Shown piece by piece: positions 7,001 through 11,875 of a DNA stretch of 14,924 bases. A program made the translations under genes and the position numbers. The stretch is from Chloroflexota bacterium (GTDB lineage: Bacteria; Chloroflexota; Limnocylindria; Limnocylindrales; CSP1-4): the NCBI GenBank assembly GCA_013695255.1, contig JACDAV010000323.1, positions 1-14,924 of the forward strand, written 5' to 3'. Position 1 is the stretch's first letter, and every line of letters starts with the position of its first letter. A model generated the notes under the pieces. That model was not told the origin of the DNA. It saw nothing but the letters and a program-made list of their open reading frames with translations, and did not search any database.

Positions 7001-7810
7001 AAGGTCGATCGGCTGGTCGCGGCGCTGGGCGGGCATGTGGGCGTCCAGATCGCCGACGAGCGCCGCCGACGAGGCTGGACACTTCGAGGCCTCGGCGACC
7101 GGGCGTCGGTCTCGCCCTCGATGGTCCATTGGATCGAGGCGGGACACGCCGGCAGCCTCGAGAGCTATGTCCGGCTCGCCGGTGCGCTCAACCTCCGGCT
7201 TGAGCTGACCGCCACGGACCCGCGCCGCGCTCGACTGAGCCGGGCGGAGGATCCGGTGCACGCCGCGATGGGCGAACTCCTCGCCGCCCGGCTGGCGCGC
7301 CCGGGGATCACGGTCGGTCTCGACGAACCGTTCCAGCATTACCAGTTCGCCGGCCGAGCCGATGTCGTCGCCTGGTCCGTCGAGGACCGTGCGCTCCTTC
7401 ATGTCGAGAACCGGACGCGCTTCCCGAACTTCCAGGAGGCATTCGGAAGCTACAACGCCAAGCGCGGCTATCTACCGGCGGTGCTCGCCGAGCGACTGGG
7501 CATGCGCCACGGCTTCGCGAGCATCACACACGCGATGGTCTGCCTGTGGTCGGCGGAGGTGCTGCACGCGATCCGACTCCGGCGCGCGAGCTTCGATGCC
7601 GTCTGTCCGGACCAGCTCGACCGATTCACGGCCTGGTGGGACGGCCGGCCGCCGCTCGCCGGCGTCTCGAGCTCGTTGGTCGTCCTCGACCCGGTGGCGC
7701 GGCCGCGGCAGCGCACCTTCGTCGGTGGGCCGGAGCTGACGGCCGTCCGACCGCGCTACCGCGGGTACGGGGAGGCCGCGGAGGCGCTTCGCGGAGCCGG
7801 TCGCGCGTAG
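6986..7810 (+). CDS. XRE-family HTH protein with a degenerate PD-(D/E)XK-like C-terminal domain
   Basis: This 274-residue protein has a Cro/C1-type helix-turn-helix at about residues 17-72 (QIADERRRRGWTLRGLGDRA, then SVSPSMVHWIEAGH). The rest resembles the C-terminal domain of HTH proteins common in actinobacteria, with a restriction-endonuclease-like pattern: Asp126 in GRADVVAW, then LLHVENRTRFP (137-147), then a helix FGSYNAKRGYLP. The usual E-x-K is E141-N-R143 here, so nuclease activity is doubtful and the domain may only bind nucleic acid or a ligand. The ATG at 6986 lies inside repeat copy 4. No Shine-Dalgarno sequence precedes it, so a later start cannot be excluded. It is flanked by ETF-related genes, so it could regulate them, but that is only inference from position. 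Confidence 0.75.
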   Translation: MLSDSKVDRLVAALGGHVGVQIADERRRRGWTLRGLGDRASVSPSMVHWIEAGHAGSLESYVRLAGALNLRLELTATDPRRARLSRAEDPVHAAMGELLAARLARPGITVGLDEPFQHYQFAGRADVVAWSVEDRALLHVENRTRFPNFQEAFGSYNAKRGYLPAVLAERLGMRHGFASITHAMVCLWSAEVLHAIRLRRASFDAVCPDQLDRFTAWWDGRPPLAGVSSSLVVLDPVARPRQRTFVGGPELTAVRPRYRGYGEAAEALRGAGRA

Positions 7811-8027
7811 GGACGCCGGATAAGCCCGCCAGCCGCGACGGCCAACGCCCGTCTCGCGCCTGGTTGCTCGCGCACATCGGGCGCGACACGTCACGCCGGC
7901 CCATCGCGGGTCCCGTTTGCCGTTGCCAGCGAGGACAGCGGCGCGGCGGCGCGTGAGCACGCCGGCCGCGCCTCGGAGCCGCCCTGCTACGATCGGCCGC
8001 GGTGACCCCACGAGCGCCACGACGGCC
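7811..8027. other. 217-base intergenic region before the acyl-CoA dehydrogenase gene
   Basis: No gene is supported here apart from a possible 9-codon leader at the right end. The only promoter-like element seen is the extended -10 near 7985-7993. The rest is GC-rich with no repeat related to the upstream 41-bp family. Confidence 0.5.
7985..7993 (+). promoter_or_regulatory. Possible extended -10 promoter of the acd-etfBA operon
   Basis: TGC-TACGAT matches an extended -10 element (TGn followed by TAnnnT) 35 bases before the acyl-CoA dehydrogenase ATG. No good -35 hexamer is seen at 16-18 bases upstream. Transcription would begin near 8000. This is a weak, composition-limited prediction. Confidence 0.35.
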
Positions 8028-9194
8028 ATGACCCCCCCGACCGGCGCCTACCGGCTGTCCGATGAGCAGGTGCTGCTGCGTGACGCCGTCCGCGTCCTGG
8101 CCGACGAGCGCATCGCCCCGCGCGCAGCGGAGATCGACCGGTCGGCCGAGTTCCCGGAGGACATCCGCCAGCTGCTCGCGACGCACGACATCCTGGGCCT
8201 GCCCTTCCCGGAGCAGTACGGCGGGGTCGGGACCGATCTGCTGACGGTCTGCCTCGCGATCGAGCAGATCAGCCGCGTGTGCGCGACGAGCGGCCTCATC
8301 CTTGCGGTGCACGAGCTGGGGGCGCTGCCCATCCTGCTCGCCGGCTCGGACGAGCAGAAAGACCGCTGGCTGCCGGACCTCGCCGCCGGACGCACGCTGA
8401 TCGCATTCGCACTGACCGAGGCTGAGGCCGGCTCGGACGCGAGCGCGGTGCGGACGCGTGCCGTCCGCGATGGGGACGAGTACGTCATCGACGGCGGCAA
8501 GCGGTTCATCAGCCAGGGCAGCGTGGCGGACCTCGTCGTCGTCTTCGCTGCCACGGATCCGGCGGCTGAGAAGTCCAGCCGCCGCCTGTCGGCCTTCGTG
8601 GTCGAGACGGACCGGCCCGGCTTTGCCGTGACGAGGATCGAGCACAAGATGGGCATCCGCGGCAGTCCCACCGCCGAGCTCGCCTTCAGCGCGCTCCGGG
8701 TGCCCGCGTCCAACCGGCTGGGCGAGGAGGGCGACGGGTTCGGCATCGCGATGCGCACGTTCGAGCGGAGCCGGCCGGGCATCGCCGCGCAGGCGGTCGG
8801 GATCGCCCAGGGAGCGCTGGAGATCGCGGCGCGGTACGCCCGCGAGCGCAAGCAGTTCGGCCGACCGATCGGCGAGCTCCAGATGATCCAGGCGATGCTC
8901 GCCGACATGGATGCCCAGACGGAGGCCGCGCGGCAGCTGCTGTACGCCTCCTGCGCGGCGATCGAGGACGGCGCCGGTGACGCGGCCCGCTGGGCCGCCC
9001 TGTGTAAACTCGTGGCCGGTGACGCCGCCATGCGCGTGACCACGGACGCCGTCCAGGTGCTCGGCGGCTATGGCTACATCGACGAGTTCCCGGTCGAGCG
9101 GATGATGCGCGACGCGAAGATCACCCAGCTCTACGAGGGAACCCAGCAGATCCAGCGACTTGTCATCGCCAGGTCGCTGCTCCGGGACAGCTGA
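8028..9194 (+). CDS. Acyl-CoA dehydrogenase
   Basis: This 388-residue FAD enzyme oxidises the alpha-beta bond of an acyl-CoA and gives its electrons to ETF. The three family domains are present: N-terminal helical (about 8-120), middle beta (about 125-220, with FALTEAEAGSDASA at 127-140 and KRFIS at 158-162) and C-terminal helical (about 235-385). Residues in RKQFGRPI (274-281), QVLGGYGY (343-350) and LYEGTQQIQR (368-377) are typical. Glu370 of YEGT is the catalytic base position of short/medium-chain enzymes. I chose the ATG at 8028 because the protein then begins just before the LSDEQ helix, as in the family; upstream in-frame codons would add a low-complexity Arg/Ala-rich leader. Chain-length specificity cannot be read from the sequence. 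It is followed after 33 bases by etfB. Confidence 0.95.
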   Translation: MTPPTGAYRLSDEQVLLRDAVRVLADERIAPRAAEIDRSAEFPEDIRQLLATHDILGLPFPEQYGGVGTDLLTVCLAIEQISRVCATSGLILAVHELGALPILLAGSDEQKDRWLPDLAAGRTLIAFALTEAEAGSDASAVRTRAVRDGDEYVIDGGKRFISQGSVADLVVVFAATDPAAEKSSRRLSAFVVETDRPGFAVTRIEHKMGIRGSPTAELAFSALRVPASNRLGEEGDGFGIAMRTFERSRPGIAAQAVGIAQGALEIAARYARERKQFGRPIGELQMIQAMLADMDAQTEAARQLLYASCAAIEDGAGDAARWAALCKLVAGDAAMRVTTDAVQVLGGYGYIDEFPVERMMRDAKITQLYEGTQQIQRLVIARSLLRDS

Positions 9195-9227
9195 CCCACA
9201 CCCCGACGGATACGAGGGTTACCGCCT

Positions 9228-10016
9228 GTGCAGATCGTGGTGCTCGTCAAGCCGGTCCCCGATCCCGCGGCCGGGGCGGAGCGACTGACCCCCGACGGCC
9301 AGCTCGACCGGGCGGCGTCGCCGGCGGTCGTCAACGCCAACGACGAGTACGCGCTCGAGGCGGCGCTGAAGCTCGTGACCGCTCACGGCGGCGAGGTCTC
9401 GCTGGTGTCCATGGCCCCGGCGGCGGCGCCCGAGACGATGCGCAAGGCGCTCGCGATGGGCGCGCACCGTGGCCTGCTGGTCACCGACGACGCGCTTCCG
9501 GGCGCCTGCACCCTGTCCACCACACGCGTCTTGGCCGCGGCCCTGCGAGACCTCGAGTTCGACCTCCTGCTGGCGGGCGCCGACACCTCCGACGGCGGCG
9601 CAGGCGTCGTGCCCGCCGGGGTGGCGGCGCTGCTCGGCCTGCCGTACCTCTCGTACGCGGCCAAGATCGAGCCGAGTCCGGACGCCGGCACGGTCCGTGT
9701 TCACCGGATCGCGCCGAACGGCTTCGATGTCCTGGAGGCGCCGATGCCGGCGCTCGTCGTCTGCACGCAGGCCCTCGGCGAGCCTCGTTACCCATCGCTC
9801 AAGGGGATCATGGCGGCCCGCTCCAGGGAACTGGCAACGAAGGGCCTGGCCGACCTCGGCGTCTCGTCGGACGAGGCGAGCGGCGCGGTCGCCACGACCC
9901 GGGTCGTCGACAGCACGACGCCACCGCCGCGCCCGCCGACGCGCGTCATTCGCGAACCGGCGGACGAGGCCGCTCGCCAGCTCGTCGCCTTCATGGCCGA
10001 GCGGAGGCTGATCTGA
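9228..10016 (+). CDS. etfB: Electron transfer flavoprotein beta subunit
   Basis: EtfB (262 residues) pairs with EtfA to form the FAD- and AMP-containing heterodimer that shuttles electrons from acyl-CoA dehydrogenases to the membrane. The start MQIVVLVKPVPDPAAG, the NANDEYALEAAL helix (42-53), the AGADTSDGGAGVVPAGVAA segment (about 117-135) and the EPRYPSLKGIMAARS segment (about 187-201) match the family; the last is the usual ETF-beta region ending in a conserved (K/R)xI(M)xA(K/R). The GTG at 9228 was chosen because the protein then begins directly with the first beta strand. A purine-rich GAGGG lies about 11 bases upstream. The stop overlaps the etfA start by one base (TGATG), which suggests coupled translation of equal subunits. 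Confidence 0.95.
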   Translation: MQIVVLVKPVPDPAAGAERLTPDGQLDRAASPAVVNANDEYALEAALKLVTAHGGEVSLVSMAPAAAPETMRKALAMGAHRGLLVTDDALPGACTLSTTRVLAAALRDLEFDLLLAGADTSDGGAGVVPAGVAALLGLPYLSYAAKIEPSPDAGTVRVHRIAPNGFDVLEAPMPALVVCTQALGEPRYPSLKGIMAARSRELATKGLADLGVSSDEASGAVATTRVVDSTTPPPRPPTRVIREPADEAARQLVAFMAERRLI

Positions 10017-10996
10017 TGCCCGGTTCCATCTGGGTCCACGGTGAGATCGGGGCGGATGGCGGGCTGGCACGGATCAGCACGGAGGTGGCGACGGTCGGCC
10101 GCGCGCTGGCGGAGGCCGGCGGCCGAGAGCTGGTCGGCGTGGTCGTCTCTGCCGAGCCGGCCGCGGCCGCAGCGGAGCTGGCGCGCTTCGTGCCCCGGGT
10201 CATGGCGATGACCGAGCCGACCACCGCCGATCACGCCGCGGGCACGATCGTGGGTCAGCGATTGGCCGCCCTCGCCCAGCGGGAGCAGCCGGACTACATC
10301 GTCACTGGCGCGGGCGCCGAGGGCCGCGATCTTGCCGGCGTCCTGTCCGCGCTGCTCGGCTGGGGTGTGCTGGCCAACGCCACCAGCGCCTCGTGGAGCG
10401 ACGATGGACCGCTGGTCGTAATGAGCGTCTTCGGCGGCAAGCTCAACACGACCAGTGGCTTCACCGGTTCCCGGGGCATCGTCACGGTCCGCCCGAACGT
10501 CGCCACCGCGGAGCCGGCGGCGACGCCCGGTTCCGTCGAGCCGGTGTCCGTCGAAGGCGAGCTCTCCCTGCCGATGGTCAAGGTCGTCGATCGGATCGAG
10601 GAGGCGACCGCCGCCGCCCCGATCGAGGAAGCCAAGGTGATCGTCGCCGGCGGTCGCGGGATCGGCGGGCCGGACGGCTTCACGATGGTCCAGGAGCTGG
10701 CGGGCCTGCTGCACGGCGCGGTCGGCGCGACCCGCGCGGCGGTGGACTCCGGCTGGATCGGCTACAGCCAGCAGATCGGCCAGACCGGCAAGATCGTCAA
10801 GCCTCAGCTCTACCTCGCGCTCGGCGTGTCGGGGGCGATCCAGCACAAGGTCGGGATGCAGACGGCCGAGACGATCGTCGCCATCAACCGCGACCCGGAC
10901 GCCCCGATCGCCGATTTCGCCGACGTGGTGGTGGTCGGCGACCTGTTCGAGGTCGTCCCGGCGCTGATCGCCGAGCTGCGGGCCCGGCAGGTCTGA
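10016..10996 (+). CDS. etfA: Electron transfer flavoprotein alpha subunit
   Basis: EtfA (326 residues) carries the FAD-binding domain of the ETF heterodimer. The N-terminal Rossmann-like part (about 1-180) is followed by the FAD domain, with VIVAGGRGIGG (208-218), GATRAAVDSGW (237-247), SQQIGQTGKIVKPQLYLALG (251-270), and the signature GVSGAIQHKVGM (270-281) with AINRDPDAPI (289-298). All are standard for ETF alpha. The start ATG overlaps the etfB stop by one base. The enzyme probably passes electrons to the EtfD-like protein encoded at 4337-6469. No clear terminator follows; a GCTCCC-rich tract begins just after the stop. Confidence 0.96.
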   Translation: MPGSIWVHGEIGADGGLARISTEVATVGRALAEAGGRELVGVVVSAEPAAAAAELARFVPRVMAMTEPTTADHAAGTIVGQRLAALAQREQPDYIVTGAGAEGRDLAGVLSALLGWGVLANATSASWSDDGPLVVMSVFGGKLNTTSGFTGSRGIVTVRPNVATAEPAATPGSVEPVSVEGELSLPMVKVVDRIEEATAAAPIEEAKVIVAGGRGIGGPDGFTMVQELAGLLHGAVGATRAAVDSGWIGYSQQIGQTGKIVKPQLYLALGVSGAIQHKVGMQTAETIVAINRDPDAPIADFADVVVVGDLFEVVPALIAELRARQV

Positions 10997-11085
10997 GGCA
11001 GCCGCTCCCGCTCGCGTGCCCGCGCCCGCTCGCGCTCCGGCTCCCGCGCTCCCGCTCCCGATCACTGTCCCGCTCCCGCTCCCGC
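10997..11085. repeat. Low-complexity GCTCCC tract with potential G-quadruplex strand
   Basis: The + strand is a degenerate array of GCTCCC-like hexamers. CGCTCCCGCTCCCG occurs twice exactly (11047-11060 and 11071-11084), 24 bases apart. The - strand therefore has six GGG runs between 11043 and 11083, mostly separated by 3 bases and once by 9, which could fold as a G-quadruplex in DNA. It begins a few bases after the etfA stop. Confidence 0.6.
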
Positions 11086-11323
11086 ATCAAAACGCGCGGG
11101 GTGCGTGGTAGACGCGATCAAGCCGAGATCCGGACTCCAGATGGCGCGACGCACGCACGAGCCGGCTCGCGACCCGCCCAAAGACGGGGATACCACGCGT
11201 GGGGCGCGTAGCTGATCCACGGCGGTCGGTCGCCCGGCCACGGGCCTGCGGTGACGGCCACGGGAGGTAGCTCGGCCAAGGGCTGTGGTCACGGCCACCG
11301 GTTCTCGGCTCACACGCTCCCGT
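10997..11323. other. Intergenic region between etfA and the nrdR promoter
   Basis: No gene is supported. The left third (about 10997-11085) is a degenerate GCTCCC tract, listed separately. The middle has two perfect 10-bp palindromes, GAGCCGGCTC (11159-11168) and CCACGCGTGG (11193-11202), and a short GCCCG/CGGGC hairpin (11232-11245). None has a T-tract, so a terminator role is unproven. A near-identical 15-mer occurs twice: GGTGACGGCCACGGG (11250-11264) and GGTCACGGCCACCGG (11287-11301). I looked for a tRNA near 11087-11220 and found no T-loop pattern. Confidence 0.5.
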
Positions 11324-11339
11324 CCACCGCATGTAGTGG
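11324..11339 (+). promoter_or_regulatory. NrdR box 1 (distal, weaker)
   Basis: CCACCGCATGTAGTGG matches the NrdR-box pattern (ACACWATATMTWGTGT) at its outer arms, about 10 of 16 positions. It lies exactly 31 bases before box 2, the three-turn spacing known for paired NrdR boxes. It abuts the candidate -10 element at 11340. Confidence 0.6.
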
Positions 11340-11345
11340 TATTGT
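11337..11345 (+). promoter_or_regulatory. Candidate extended -10 of the nrdR-dcd promoter
   Basis: TGG-TATTGT fits an extended -10 (TGn then TAnnnT). It lies between the two NrdR boxes, so NrdR bound to both would cover the promoter and the predicted start near 11352. There is no clear -35 element. Confidence 0.45.
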
Positions 11346-11354
11346 GGCAACGCA

Positions 11355-11370
11355 CCACTAGGGCTAGTGG
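11355..11370 (+). promoter_or_regulatory. NrdR box 2 (proximal, strong)
   Basis: CCACTAGGGCTAGTGG sits inside an 18-base perfect inverted repeat, ACCACTAG-GG-CTAGTGGT (11354-11371), with arms of 8 bases. It matches the NrdR-box consensus at about 11 of 16 positions, including both outer CAC/GTG arms. It lies 20 bases before the nrdR start codon, which implies autoregulation and co-regulation of dcd. Confidence 0.75.
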
Positions 11371-11389
11371 TCTGACGGAGAGGAGAGCG

Positions 11390-11875
11390 ATGCGCTGCCC
11401 CCAGTGCGACGCCCGCGACACCCGGGTGGTGGACTCGCGCGACCTGGACGACGCGGCGACCGTGCGCCGGCGCCGCGAGTGTGTCGGGTGCAGCACCCGG
11501 TTCACGACCTACGAACGCGTCGAGGCGGCCCGCCTCGTCGTCCTCAAGCGGGACGGCACGCGCCAGGAGTTCGACCGCGACAAGCTCGCCGCGGGCCTCC
11601 GCAAGGCGCTGACCCGCCGGCCGGTCGCGGGCGGCCTGGCCGAGCAGGCGGCCGACGAGATCGAGGCCGAGCTCCGCTCGAGCGGCCTCAGCGAGATCCC
11701 GTCCTCGCGAGTGGGCGTGCTCGCGATGCAGAAGCTCCGGGCGATCGACCAGATCGGCTACATCCGGTTCGCCAGCGTGTACCAGAGCTTCGAGGACCTC
11801 GAGGACCTGAAGCGCGAGGTCGACACGCTGTTTGCCGAGCGCGACGACGTGGTGCCGACCGGCGCCCGCCGATGA
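11390..11875 (+). CDS. nrdR: Transcriptional repressor NrdR
   Basis: NrdR (161 residues) senses (d)ATP and represses ribonucleotide reductase genes. The N-terminal zinc ribbon has Cys3, Cys6, Cys31 and Cys34 (MRCPQC... and ECVGCSTRFTTYER). An ATP-cone domain follows from about 47 to 139, with VLKRDGTRQEFDRDKLAAGL and the conserved YIRFASVYQSFEDLEDL near the end. Length and motif order are those of the family. The ATG at 11390 follows a strong AGGAG (11381-11385) and begins exactly with MRCPQC, the invariant start. Two NrdR boxes lie immediately upstream. The stop overlaps the dcd start (ATGA). In Streptomyces nrdR is followed by nrdJ; here the partner is dcd, another deoxynucleotide-supply gene. 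No reductase gene is visible in the window. Confidence 0.97.
   Translation: MRCPQCDARDTRVVDSRDLDDAATVRRRRECVGCSTRFTTYERVEAARLVVLKRDGTRQEFDRDKLAAGLRKALTRRPVAGGLAEQAADEIEAELRSSGLSEIPSSRVGVLAMQKLRAIDQIGYIRFASVYQSFEDLEDLKREVDTLFAERDDVVPTGARR

Noticed and set aside
11087..11220. tRNA or small RNA gene between etfA and nrdR
   Set aside because: No T-loop, acceptor pairing or anticodon arm could be built.
11332..11347. Alternative NrdR box at TGTAGTGGTATTGTGG
   Set aside because: Its right half fits but its left half does not, and its 23-base offset from box 2 does not suit the known spacing; the 31-base register at 11324-11339 is better.
11087..11350. 87-residue - strand frame over the nrdR promoter
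   Set aside because: It starts at a TTG inside the NrdR-box region, lacks a ribosome site and has no family resemblance.
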